Shown: positions 43,752 through 54,223, counted from the first letter of the stretch. The stretch is DNA of 64,000 nt from Conchocele bisecta (GCA_029237695.1 CM055280.1:34382616-34446615); one strand, 5' to 3'. Translations and numbers: made by a program. The notes: a model not told the origin generated them from the sequence alone.

Positions 43752-44055
43752 GTAAACATTGAAACATTATAAACATCCGCACACATGTTGTCAATATTAG
43801 AGAGCCTTGTAAGAGAGCTCCAGTTAAGTTGCGTAATTTGACCAACTTGGGGTGAAATTTTGTTATTTCTTCATCAAAAATGGCAAGTTGGGAGTCCTTT
43901 AGAATCGTCTTATTGAGACGATTCTAAAGCACTCCCAACTTGCCATTTTTTGATGGAGAAATAAGAAATTTACCTCCAAATTACGCACCTAAACTGGAGC
44001 TCTGATGTAAACATTGAAACATTATAAACATCTGTACACAGGTAGTCAATATTGA
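43752..44055. repeat. Direct duplication flanking an E element
   Basis: TGTAAACATTGAAACATTAT AAACATC with a following 'gtcaatatt' word occurs at about 43752 and again at about 44004. The copy of E at 43813 lies between, and a second E follows. Confidence 0.8.
43813..44003. mobile_element. Hairpin MITE E
   Basis: GAGAGCTCCAGTTAAGTTGC to CACCTAAACTGGAGCTCTG. Stem TTGGGAGTCCTTTAGAATCG with complement. TGTAA near both borders is a possible short target duplication. Confidence 0.92.
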
Positions 44056-44091
44056 CAGACAACAAGAACATTGTGTTCATAGTATATGCAG

Positions 44092-44278
44092 AGCTCCAGT
44101 TTAGGTGCGCAATTTGGAGGTAAATTTCTTATTTCTCCATCAAAAATGGCAAGTTGGGAGTGCTTTAGAATCATCTCAATGAGACGATTCTAAAGGACTC
44201 CCAACTTGCCATTTTTGATGAAGAAATAACAAAATTTCACCCCAAGTTGGTCAAATTACGCACCTTAACTGGAGCGCT
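44092..44278. mobile_element. Hairpin MITE E, opposite orientation
   Basis: CAGAGCTCCAGTTTAGGTGC to GCACCTTAACTGGAGCGCTG. Arm asymmetries (TAAATTTCTTATTTCTCC first, TTCATCAAAAATGG complement last) show it is inverted relative to 43813. Confidence 0.92.
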
Positions 44279-44280
44279 GA

Positions 44281-44466
44281 TATTGATGCCCCACCTACCG
44301 CTTGCTTTGATACTAAACGAGGCAACATTGCAAATTGAAGAGACAAGCTGAAACAAAAAAACGTTTGGACGGATGGATGGGATGGACAGACAGACATATG
44401 GACAGACGGATGGATATAAAGGTAACAAAACAGACCCCCTCCATTATCATGGTGGGGTATTAAAAT
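44281..44466 (+). mobile_element. Element L deletion derivative
   Basis: 5' end GATGCCCCACCTACCGC, TGCTTTGATACTAAACGAGG. No cores; then GGACGGATGGATGGGATGGA, AAAGGTAACAAAACAG and the 3' end ATCATGGTGGGGTATTAAAA. ATGCCCCACC and GGTGGGGTAT are inverted. Confidence 0.8.
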
Positions 44467-44580
44467 AATGTTAACCCTTGAAAGGCACGACAGTATTTGT
44501 TTTCCTATTTTTCCAACATTGTTACTTATTTCTTTTTATTTAACCGTTTCATCCCTTATTAAAATTCTTGCAAGCTTCCA

Positions 44581-44815
44581 GGGGGCTGTTTCACTAAACT
44601 TCGTAAAACTAAAATGTTCGTAAGTGCAAATTTAGGATCGTCTGTAAATTTCAATTGATGAATTTACATTTATTGAGCATAGGCTGCAAACGCAGCCTAT
44701 GCTCAATAAATGTAAATCCAATAATTGAAAACATTGTTAATGTGAAATTTACAGACTATCATAATTTTGCACTTACCAACATTTTAGTCGTACAAAGTTT
44801 AGTGAAACGCACCCC
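44581..44815. mobile_element. Foldback MITE F, fullest copy
   Basis: GGGGGCTGTTTCACTAAACTT to AAGTTTAGTGAAACGCACCCC. Inner arms AAAATGTTCGTAAGTGCAAA and complement. Centre ATTGAGCATAGGCTGCAAAC with complement. Confidence 0.9.
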
Positions 44816-44966
44816 AGGTTTTCAGATTATTCCATTTATCACAAAAATGGGTAATTTTGCAAACAGAAACACAAAAGTTAGCAATGTAGAAGAAACAGGC
44901 TTACTGACCAATATAACCAGCCAGTAGGAAATAATGCCTCTTTACTGAAATGCAAAACAATACAAT

Positions 44967-45166
44967 TATCGTATTTATTCCAATAGTAGCCCACTTTCTA
45001 ATAGTAGCTCCCTCCTATATTTTCAGTCAAATTCTTTTATTCTCACAAACCCAGTAGTAAAGCCATCTTGGAATTCAAATTTCTGTGTTTTTATGCAATT
45101 ATAGTGCCAAAAGTACTTCAGAAAAGTGCATAGCCACGGGGGCATTATTGGAATAATTATGGTATA
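44967..45166. mobile_element. Small TA-target-like element
   Basis: TATCGTATTTATTCCAATAG at the left and the near complement of TATTGGAATAATTATGGTA at the right. Ends are of the same CGTATT style as R and S. About 0.2 kb, non-coding. Confidence 0.6.
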
Positions 45167-45360
45167 TCTACAACAGATCTGGAAACAAGCTTTGCATTGA
45201 TCGACAACAAATCAACTGATTGTCGTATTGGTCAAATGATGTCATGTGACGTTACCAAATGACGTCAATGTAATGACGCAACATAAACAAGTCTGTGTTT
45301 TTTTCAATGAAAGTATGCAGTTTTTGCCGCTTGTGTATCTTCATTATGTTACCTGATAAA

Positions 45361-45512
45361 TGGAATACCAGGCTCATGTATTTTAATATGAAGTTTATCA
45401 AGGTCACCTCAGACACAGTAAGAATTCCTTGGAGAGCGGAGGAATACCGAGGCATCTCCTGGTCTTGCCTAATAAACTTGATATCAAAATACTCTACAGA
45501 CTGGTATGCTCT
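45361..45512. mobile_element. Foldback FB
   Basis: TGGAATACCAGGCTCATGTA and AATATGAAGTTTATCA pair with TAATAAACTTGATATCAAAA and CAGACTGGTATGCTC. Loop contains GAATTCCTTGGAGAGCGGAG. Confidence 0.75.
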
Positions 45513-45515
45513 AAT

Positions 45516-45651
45516 TTAACACTTAGACCGCTACTCAGAACAATTGTCGTCTGCTGTTGCTTTTATATCGTGACTTATTTCTCAATAAAAACATGGTTTG
45601 ACAGCACTTCAGAATCATTTCCAATTGCTAAGATAGCGGTCTAAGGGTTAA
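45516..45651. mobile_element. TTAA-A MITE with internal deletion
   Basis: TTAACACTTAGACCGCTACT to TAGCGGTCTAAGGGTTAA. The left half keeps the CAATAAAAACATGG box and TTCAGAATCATTTCCAATT; the complementary arm is deleted. Right TTAA shared with element G. Confidence 0.9.
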
Positions 45652-47316
45652 AGGTACATGCCCACTCAGTAGGCACAAAGTGTTCTTTATAGGAATTAAA
45701 TAAGTGTATAATTGTGTCACTATTCCACCAGTTCTAAAAATTACTAGTGCCCGCTTTCCAGATATAATCATTTATAAATATTTATTTTACCGATACTGAC
45801 TTGAGGTGGTATCGGGATATTTTCAAATGCAAATGAGGCATGATATTTTTTTATATTTTATACTAATTAAATGTGTCACCTTAAAAAATAATATTTTCGA
45901 CAGATTATAATGTATGACAGAGAAAACAAGAGGGCCATGATGGCCCTAATTCGCTCACCTGACTCACCTTAACACCAGATGAGAATGTGACATTGAGTTC
46001 ATGTGTTTTAAAAAAATTGTGCTAATTTTAGATGGCGGTCATCTTGGATTAAGCGAAGACTTTCATTTTACCAAATCTGAAAATGCTTCACCCAAATGAT
46101 CTTAACTTCCTATGAAGTTTGGCCAGCATCGGTCATGTGGTTCCTGAGAAAAAGACGTTCAAAATCTCAAATAAATGGACCTTTTGGTGGCCATCATGGA
46201 TGACATAATCATCCGATTCCGACAAATATTGCACCAGAGCAATCGCCTCATCGATACCTTCAATTTGATATATGACATGAACATATTCGGTCAAAAATAA
46301 AATTTGACCCCAATTTGACCCCACGGGCCACGCCCATTTTTGACCCCGGGGTCACCATTTTAACAACTTTGAATGAGCATTGTACATCGATCATTCCTAC
46401 CAAGTTTCGTCGAAATTCGGCTAGCGGTTTATGAGAAGATTTTTTAAGAATTTATGCTATATTTAGACGGCGGCCATCTTGGATTAGCGATGACCTCCAT
46501 TTTAACAAATCTGAAAAGGCTTCACCCATGGACCATAACTTTTAAGTTTGGCTACCATGGGCCAAGCAGTTCATGTGAAGAATAATTTTGAAATCTCTAA
46601 TAAAAGAACGACCTTTTGACATTTCGGCGGCCATCTTGGATGACATAACAATCCAATTGCGACAAAAAATGTACCAGAATGATGGCCTCATTGATACCTT
46701 CGATTTGACATATAACATGACCATATTTGGTCAAAAATAAAATTTGACCCCAATTTGACCCCACGGGCCATGCCCATTTTTGACGCGGGGGTCACCATTT
46801 TAACAACTTTGAAAGAGCAATGTACATCGATCATTCCTACCAAGTTTCGTCGGAATCCGGTTGGCGGTTCTTGAGAAGAAGATTTTTGAAGAATTTGTGC
46901 TATTTTTAGATGGTAGCCATCTTGGATTACGTAATTATGTCATTTTAACAATTTTGTAATCCCCCTACCTAAGGACCATGACCATGAAGTTTGGTGACCA
47001 TAGGCCCAATGGTTACCGAGGAAAAGACGTTTGAAAATGTTCACGGACGACAACGGACGACAACGGACGACGACGACGGACGACGACGGACACATTGCGT
47101 TAACAATAGCTCACATGAGCTTCGCTCAGGTGAAAAATACAGAGAATACAGAGAATAAACAGTAATGTCTGTTAACATCTGATATGAAATGTATAACAAT
47201 GCCAATCAATATGTGGGGTAATGGTGAATGAATGTTTATTTTGCCAGAAAATCTCTCAGATGATGTCTCTGATATAAAGAACATTTTGTGCCTACTGAGT
47301 GGGCATGTACCTTTAA
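45648..47316. mobile_element. TTAA-G element carrying element H
   Basis: TTAAAGGTACATGCCCACTC to GAGTGGGCATGTACCTTTAA. The two parts (to 45927 and from 47139) align in order with the G copies at 5188 and 25029. Confidence 0.92.
45928..47138 (+). mobile_element. Pearl-like element H, full length, inside G
   Basis: Starts AACAAGAGGGCCATGATGG. Two to three diverged cores of ~400 bp carry CGGTCATCTTGGATTAAGCG, GACCCCACGGGCCACGCCC and TTCCTACCAAGTTTCGTCG. Then (GACGACGGAC)n, a TGAGC-TTC-GCTCA hairpin at 47116-47128 and GGTGAAAAAT. ACAGAGAA stands on both sides, a likely 8-bp target duplication. No protein frame. Confidence 0.88.
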
Positions 47317-47712
47317 TTTATTGTACCACAAATAGGTTTATGTGTACATCATTGCCTTCTGCCTAATGAGAAGTAAATCATACTGATTTTGTAGTAGATA
47401 ACTGTATGTGGCGACAGGATAACGAAAAATACAATCTGCAAGTCACTGCATTTGTGTTGATTAAATATGAGATTTATTAAATCCGTTGACTGATTTCATA
47501 AGAAACGAGGCTATAGTTTCTTATGAAATCAGTGAACGGAGTTTTCAGGAAATCAGTAAACAAGTGTAATACCTACTATATCATCACTCGATCATACCCT
47601 CTATGTACTTAAAGTGGAAATCGAAGTAGATGCACAGGTGACTGAAATGTTGTGCATTGCATCATTAGACACGTCCAACTTGATTTCCTATCTTACTGAG
47701 GTAGGTTGGACC
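47317..47712. repeat. Local duplication, unit 1
   Basis: TACCACAAATAGGTTTATGT, TGCCTTCTGCCTAATGAGAA and ATAACTGTATGTGGCGAC match 48343-48440. AAATCGAAGTAGATGCACAG and TTGATTTCCTATCTTACTG match 49320-49400. A palindrome (TGATTTCATAAGAAACGAGG ... TTTCTTATGAAATCA) sits near 47490-47540. Confidence 0.78.
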
Positions 47713-47717
47713 ACAGC

Positions 47718-48342
47718 CACAGGTTCAAGTAACGGACCGAGGTCTATAAATACATTAAATATGCCTAAAAGCATCAATGAATGAAGAAAAAAATATTATT
47801 TTTTTTTACACCCTCCATATACTCCATTATAGAAGGTTGATAAGTTTTTAATAGGCCGAACCCGGACGGGCTGGAGACAACGGACTCTCATTGTCGCCTA
47901 TTGCAGAAGTTGGGACAGTGTTAGTATTCCGCAACGATATATTCCCCGATGCGCTATGTCAACAAGTTATCGAGCAATCGATTGTTTTGTTTAAAAAATA
48001 TTATCATCATTGCTAGGTCGGGAAAGAACCGCAACATTTCCGAGGCCGATACTGCTATATAACGGAGTAAACATCGGGTTCAAAATACACTTTTACGTCG
48101 TCCCGGCCCGTAAAGAAACATTTTGCATAGAAAAAACATTGTTTCCAATCGAACATTTGATCAAACCTACAGTTAGTAACCCGTCCTGTGCGTCACGACA
48201 GACAATTTAATCGCACAGACATTTCTATCAATTCTCTATGCAAAATGTTTCTTTACGGGCCGGGACGACGTAAAAGTGTATTTTGAACCCGATGTTTACC
48301 CTGTTATATAGCAGTATCGGCCTCGGAAATGTTGCGGTACCA
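47718..48342. mobile_element. Foldback element V
   Basis: Left end CACAGGTTCAAGTAACGGAC. The inner hairpin at 48023-48342 pairs AACATTTCCGAGGCCGATAC and TCGGGTTCAAAATACACTTT with their complements, with GACAATTTAATCGCACAGAC in the loop. Lies between the two duplication units. Confidence 0.8.
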
Positions 48343-48957
48343 CAAATAGGTTTACACGTATATCATTGCCTTCTGCCTAATGAGAAGTAAATCACACTGA
48401 TTTTGTAGTAAATAACTGTATGTGGTAACGTGATAACACAAAAATACGATTTGCAAATGACAGCTGCTGAAAAAAAACACAGCCTACGAAAAAACATTGG
48501 ATCCCTCAATATACATGTGTTACTATATTATGGCAATGCCACTGTAAAAAGTAAATAGTATGAGCAGATAGTGCTGTCCATTGATGTTTTCAGGAAACAC
48601 GGTTATCATTCCCAATCTGCAATGTGGAAATTCCATTTTATATGTAAAGCGATGTAATGTCAATAATTACCTCCATTAAAGGAATATGAACAATAATTAG
48701 TGTGCCAATAAATGATTTATCAACACAATAATTGTTCTTCCTCCTTTACTGGAAGTATTTATTGGCATTAAATTGCATTATATATAAACTTGAAGAATAA
48801 ACACCCGTATAAACTGATGTACATAATGTGGAAATTGAAATAGATGCACAGCCGATTGCAATTTAGTGCATTTTATCAATAGATGCACAGCCGATTGCAA
48901 TTTAGTGCATTTTAATATATCCGGCAAGTCTCAATAATTTCTTTATTTCTCATCAGA

Positions 48958-49028
48958 AGTATATGTTGTGACCACTCATTTGAACCGTCTCGCCGAGACG
49001 GTTCAAATGAGTGGTCACAACATATACT
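48958..49028. mobile_element. Exact 71-nt palindrome, B core
   Basis: 35+1+35 palindrome: AGTATATGTTGTGACCACTC and ATTTGAACCGTCTCG, one central C, then the exact complement. It is the TTAA-B stem with a TTTATTTCTCATCAG box outside, but no B ends follow. Confidence 0.93.
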
Positions 49029-49056
49029 TTGGTTCAGAAATAAGGAAAATAGATAG

Positions 49057-49199
49057 AGAATAGTAGGTTAGTGCCGTGAATGGGAAAAAATATCTGGCAA
49101 GGCTCAGGAAACGGGATGGGCGAGGCTCTGCCGAGCACATCCCGTTTCCGTGCCGCGCCAGATATTTTTTCCCATTCATGGCACTAACCTACTATTCTA
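49057..49199. mobile_element. Foldback FB-related
   Basis: AGAATAGTAGGTTAGTGCC and GAATGGGAAAAAATATCTGG pair with the complements ending GGCACTAACCTACTATTCT. Loop has GGAAACGGGATGGGCGAGG and a complementary CATCCCGTTTCC. Confidence 0.85.
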
Positions 49200-49439
49200 T
49201 TTATCCCGTCAACACCTACAAATGGCTGTAAAATGCAAAAAATAGTATTGACTGGATATCAAAAATGTTTCACGGCACCGTGTTTCACGGCACATACGCA
49301 CTGTGTTGACGGGATAAATTGAAATAGATGCACAGCCGATTGCAATTTAGTGCATTTTATCAATAGACATGTCCATCTTGACTTCCTCCTATACTACTGG
49401 GCGAGGTTGGACCTGTCCAATGGCTGAATGGAGGGAACT

Positions 49440-49654
49440 TTAACCCTTTCAAAACTACAGACCACTTTTCTAGTATTTGCAAACAGTGTAGATCATGAAG
49501 AGCCGGCTCATAACGAGCCGTCTCATCAAGATCTACACCATTTGTTGATATTTTTTTTTATTTTTACAAAATAAACACATTTTCTGCATAATGGAACAGT
49601 TTCAAATGTAGCATGAAATAGTATATGTTTGTTCGTGAAGGTTGAAAGGGTTAA
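49440..49654. mobile_element. TTAA-C MITE
   Basis: TTAACCCTTTCAAAACTACA to GAAGGTTGAAAGGGTTAA. Stem GTGTAGATCATGAAGAGCCG with GAGCCGTCTCATCAAGATCT. Related unoccupied sequence lies near 51020 and 51170. Confidence 0.92.
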
Positions 49655-49731
49655 CCGTCTTTGGTAGATGTCACAGGATGCGACAGCAGACAGTAAAAGC
49701 AATCTAAATGACAGTTACATCATCTCTTCCA

Positions 49732-50014
49732 TCTATTTCACCAACATTGCAAAGTATGCTTTTCTAGCAAAGTATACTTTGAGGGAGTAATCAATTATTT
49801 TTCCTGAAATGCATTATTTCATATAAAACTAACAACTGCATATATTTGATGATTAAAAGTATGCAGAATTATTATACTGAATTTATTACATTATCACAGC
49901 CAAAATGGCTGTGATAATGTAATAAATTCAGTATAATAAAAATTAATAAATTTATAAAAAAATAGAAAATTTCTCCCTCAAAGTATACTTTGCAATTTTG
50001 ATGAAATTGGCTAC
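49732..50014. mobile_element. Foldback element O
   Basis: CTATTTCACCAACATTGCAA to TTTGATGAAATTGGCTAC. Perfect stem TTATTATACTGAATTTATTA... around ACAGCCAAAATGGCTGT. Its right end touches the 37-bp minisatellite. Confidence 0.88.
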
Positions 50015-50972
50015 AGGTATTATAACACCAGTGGTATGTAGTAGTATGTACAGGTATTATAACACCAGTGGTATGTAGTAGTATGTACAGGTATTATAAC
50101 ACCAGTGGTATGTAGTAGTATGTACAGGTATTATAACACCAGTGTGTAAGTAGTGTGACAGGTATTATAACACCAGTGGTATGTCAATAGTATGTACAGG
50201 TATTATAACACCAGTGTATGTAGTGTATGTACAGGTATTATAACACCAGTGGTATGTAGTAGTATGTACAGGTATTATAACACCAGTGGTATGTAGTAGT
50301 ATGTACAGGTATTATAACACCAGTGGTATGTAGTAGTATGTACAGGTATTATAACACCATGTGGTATGGTAGGTAGTATGGTATGTATTATAACACCAAA
50401 GTGGGTGTAGTAGTAGTACAGGTTATAACACCAGTGGTATGTAGGTGTATGTACAGGTATTATAACACCAGTGGTATGAGTAGTATGGTACATGTTATAA
50501 CACCAGTGATGAGTAGTAGTATGTACAGGTATTATATAACACCAGTGGTATGTTAGTAGGTATGTACAGGTATTAATAACACCAGTATGTAGTGGTATGT
50601 ACAGGTATTATAACACCAGTGGGTATGTAGTAGTATGTACAGGTATTATAACACCAGTGGTATGTAGTGGTATGTACAGGTATTATAACACCAGTAGTAT
50701 GTAGTAGTATGTACGGTATATATTAACACCAGTGGGTATGTAGTAGTATGTACAGGTAATTATAACACAGTGGTAAGTAAGGTGTATTAGTATAACACCA
50801 GTGGGTATGTAGTAGTATGTACAGGTATTATAACACCAGTGGTATGTAGTAGTATGTACAGGTATTATAACACCAGTGGTATGTAGTAGTATGTACAGGT
50901 ATTATAACACCAGTGGTATGTAGTACTATGTAAAGGTATTATAACACCAGTGGTATGTAGTAGTATGAAAAG
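50015..50972. repeat. 37-bp minisatellite, about 25 units
   Basis: Unit built on GGTATTATAACACCAGTGGT followed by ATGTAGTAGTATGTACA. The middle third (50340-50780) is full of one- to three-base indels; both ends are clean. The next duplication unit contains a single trace, GTATAACACCAGTAGTAT, near 51110. Confidence 0.97.
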
Positions 50973-51310
50973 GCTGACTAGATGGACCTGTCTAATGGTG
51001 GAATAAGCGAAACTTCAATCACCTATGGTAAATGTCACAGCGAGATACAGCGGACAGAAAAATCAATGTATGTGACAGTCACATCATCTCATCCACCTAT
51101 CTCTCTGGTGTATAACACCAGTAGTATCGGTGACTAGATGGACCTGTCTAATGGCGGAATTGGCGAAACTTCAATCAGCTATGGTAGATGGCACAGCGAG
51201 ATGCAGCGGACAGAAAAAATCAATGTATGTGACGGTTACATCTTCTGAGGCCGTCAGAATAAAAACAGAGATATCTTGAAAGGACGATTCCCATTCCCAT
51301 CCCGTTTCGG
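50973..51310. repeat. Tandem duplication, two units of about 155 bp
   Basis: TGACTAGATGGACCTGTCTA, CGAAACTTCAATCA and ACAGCGAGATACAGCGGACA occur at 50978 and again at 51131. Related sequence flanks the C element at 49440 and follows element S (52740-52870). Confidence 0.88.
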
Positions 51311-51366
51311 TGAGATGGTTCAAATGAATGGTAACACAATACACTTTTGAGTAGAAATAAAGAAAA

Positions 51367-52712
51367 TACCGTATTTTGCAGTGTATTGCGCGCACTTTTT
51401 CACCCGCATTTTTAATCCAGAAGTCACCCTGCGCGTTATAGGTAGGTAGATAATTTTCAAACATTTTTTCCAACTGATTTCTGCCAGTTTTACGCATTTT
51501 TTATCAAACAAAACAAGCCCAGAAACGGAAATATTAATTTTTGACAGGTGTCCGATGATGACATTGAAATACGCATAGTGTGAAACAAGAGAAAAAGTAT
51601 CGATGGGTAAGAATGGGTGCGGTAAGTATAGATTGATGGTAAATTGGTTTGCTTCCGTCTTGAAGTTGATTTCTGTATTTACGCTGGTGTCCCGATCTCA
51701 TATCGGTCAAATATTGCCTGTCTATTATTGTTTGGTTGTAAATTTTCGAAGTGACGTCACATGTCTGCCATTCTGTGAATAATTAATGAGGACCGATTAT
51801 CTCAATCCCATAAGCGCTTGATGTAAGATTTTAGATGCTAAATCAAGCGTCGCGCACATTCAGATCGCACTCGGTAACACTCGGTAATGGTCGTTGTCGT
51901 TGCTAGATTGCTGACTGACTGTGTTACTATTTTTGTAAAGCATTGGCAAGTATTCACGCATCAATACCTTATGACATGTGCGACCAGCATAGCACCTGAT
52001 TCGCCTGCGCATGCACTGATATGGGGCTATGCTGGACTGTGATGTATTCAGGTAGTAGTAGTACCAGCAACCGATATGTCTATTTTTAAACCTAATCAAT
52101 AAACAGTGAATACACACTATCTGTACCTACGTATATCGACTGTGTGTCCACAGTGTCAATATTTGGCTGGAGAGAATTGTTTATGGCCCATTTCTCATGT
52201 GCAGGTCACTAGTAGTGTTATTTTAATATCACCTTGGGGAAGCAGTTTGACACACAGGCTGTTGTGTGTTGGCGAATACGGGTCTGTTATGATACACGAA
52301 TGGCAAATATGGTGGAATTATATACAACAAACTTCCTCGTAAGTAGGTTCAATAAATTTATTACATGCATCGTTAATTTTTAATAAGCATATTAATCAGT
52401 AAATACCAATAAATACAACATAATTTTAGACAATATAAAGTCTAATTTATGCCTCGATTAGTAAAGCTGACCTTTGGCGATCTTTTTGTCACCGATTAGC
52501 AGCATCGAGTCAGAGCCTAACAGCATATATTCAGCATTGTGAATGTGAACTCGGAAAGCAATTTTCTTACTCGGGGACAGAATTTGCGCCGATGTTTTTT
52601 TTTAAAATTTGCTGCGCGCTATTGACGCAAACTATTTTTTCCCTGATTTTTTCCCCCAAAATATAGATGTGCGTTGTACACCAGTGCGTGCAATACACGG
52701 CGAAATACGGTA
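51367..52712. mobile_element. 1.35-kb TA-target element S
   Basis: TA borders. Left TACCGTATTTTGCAGTGTAT and TGCGCGCACTTTTTCACC; right GTGCGTGCAATACACGGC and GAAATACGGTA. Terminal inverted repeats of about 28 imperfect bases. The longest frame, 108 codons on the minus strand, starts within the left end and has no transposase motif. Non-autonomous relative of pogo/Tc1-mariner by target and end style (inference). Confidence 0.85.
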
Positions 52713-53039
52713 TTTACGTTTCGACAGAATTTTTCAGTCAATCCCCAGTAGATGTCACCAAGCAAGCTACAGAGGACAGAAAAATCAATCTAAATGACGG
52801 TCACGTCTTCTGAGGTCGGTTAGAATAAAAATAGGAGACGCGTCTTGAAATGACGATTCCCATTATGGGGGATTAAGAACGCAGTACAGCAAGCAATTAC
52901 ATGGAGAATTACAATAAAGCAGCTGGCCACAAATATAGATATTCATATCAGTCATTTGTATGTCATTAGTAACTGGAACATCCCGGTTAATGACACTATA
53001 ACAGTGCAACTGACGTAAGAATGGGCACAATACTTTGAG

Positions 53040-53290
53040 TGACATACAGTGGAACCTCTTTAAAGTGGAGATACTTAGTAAAGACAGTGTCATAATCCGG
53101 TGCCAGGCACCAATACTACACCAGATCACTCGGCCACAGGCATTAATTCCAGTCAAATTCAGCGTTAAGACACAAATCCATCCTTTAACACATGAATCCT
53201 TAAGGATGGATTCACAGTTAAGACATGTATACTCTCCCATCCTCTGAATCCACTTTAAGTCCCTGTCAATGCTACAGGCCATAAAGCCAA
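53040..53290. mobile_element. P-end and SINE-body fragments
   Basis: TACAGTGGAACCTCTTTAAAG near 53046 is a P-type left end. GTCATAATCCGGTGCCAGGC and CCAGATCACTCGGCCAC near 53088 match SINE body. No complete element. Confidence 0.5.
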
Positions 53291-53424
53291 CATGTGCCAA
53301 CACTGTAGATCCAGATAAACTGGCTCCTAAATAGCCGTCTCATCAGGATCTTCACCATTTGTGAGCGTAGTTCAACTCGGGAAAAAATCTGCATTTTGTC
53401 TTTAGCCCATTAGTCGGAATCCAC

Positions 53425-53592
53425 CTTTAGAGGTACAAAATATTTAAATGTTATTTTTGTTCTTGTTATCTATCAATGCAACTATATGGTGAGACGGTTC
53501 AAATGGTGGTCGCGACATATCCATCTGAGCAAAGATAAAGAGAATATTTAGGATTTTTGACAAACTAAATGGTGTAACCTGAGATTGAAATG
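53425..53592. mobile_element. TTAA-B degraded copy
   Basis: GAGACGGTTCAAATGGTGGT, CGCGACATATCCATCTGAGC and AATATTTAGGATTTTTGAC are B-type. Both TTAA ends are eroded. Confidence 0.6.
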
Positions 53593-54222
53593 GTGTATTG
53601 GAATAGCATTGAAAAGGCAATGTTGGATAAGTAGAAAGTGGCAAAAGGGCCAAGAAGAAAACCAACCCCTGTATCAAATGGGAGGAGGCATCAATATGTT
53701 TCTACCCATAGATATCTGTGAATATAACCACCGGAATTGTGTGAAATTTTATCTGCAGTCTTTGGGCGAAAAAAGAGACAGCTTAATTAATCTTTATGCC
53801 AAGAAAAGATTTCTAATAAATGTTAATGACGAGAAAATAGTTCTAATAAGCAATATGTCTAGCTGGGGCATGATTCCACTTGCAATACTGGACTCCTGAT
53901 TTCTGACCCCTTGACCACACACACAATATTCCATCTAAAACCCAGAGACCAAATGTCTGACCCTTTGACCAATGGAACAATATTGAACGGAAGACATTAC
54001 ATTCCGGCCAACACTATAAATTGCTATAGAACCAAAAATCGTTGGCACATTATTACCGATGACACCGTAGATAATAGGCTCATTGACGTTCTCGGAAAGA
54101 GTAGTCATTATATGCCTTTTTCCTAAAATGGTAATAACAATAACGTCTCTAACATTTTATCAGATGAGCTTTGCATTGATCAAATACATGTAGATTGACA
54201 ACAAATTGCTGTATACTGCATT
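53593..54222. other. Stretch without recognised feature
   Basis: Two adjacent frames (104 codons from 53585 and 71 codons from 53911) show no family motif, and the first begins in a B fragment. TCTGACCCCTTGACCACAC and TCTGACCCTTTGACCAATG form a small local repeat near 53895 and 53957. Confidence 0.45.
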
Positions 54223-54223
54223 G

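Larger units (their letters stand above)
48343..49420. repeat. Local duplication, unit 2, with inserts
   Basis: Starts as unit 1. GAAATAGATGCACAGCCGAT followed by TGCAATTTAGTGCATTTTA is present three times (48838, 48882 and 49322). The last two flank a block holding a B-type palindrome and a foldback. Confidence 0.75.

Noticed and set aside
50015..50972. CRISPR-like spaced repeats
   Set aside because: The ATGTAGTAGTATGTACA part between the conserved words is itself repeated, so this is a plain minisatellite.
51171..51497. 108-codon frame as a transposase remnant of S
   Set aside because: It starts inside S and continues into DNA outside its left end, so it is not an internal gene of the element, and no DDE or helix-turn-helix pattern is visible.
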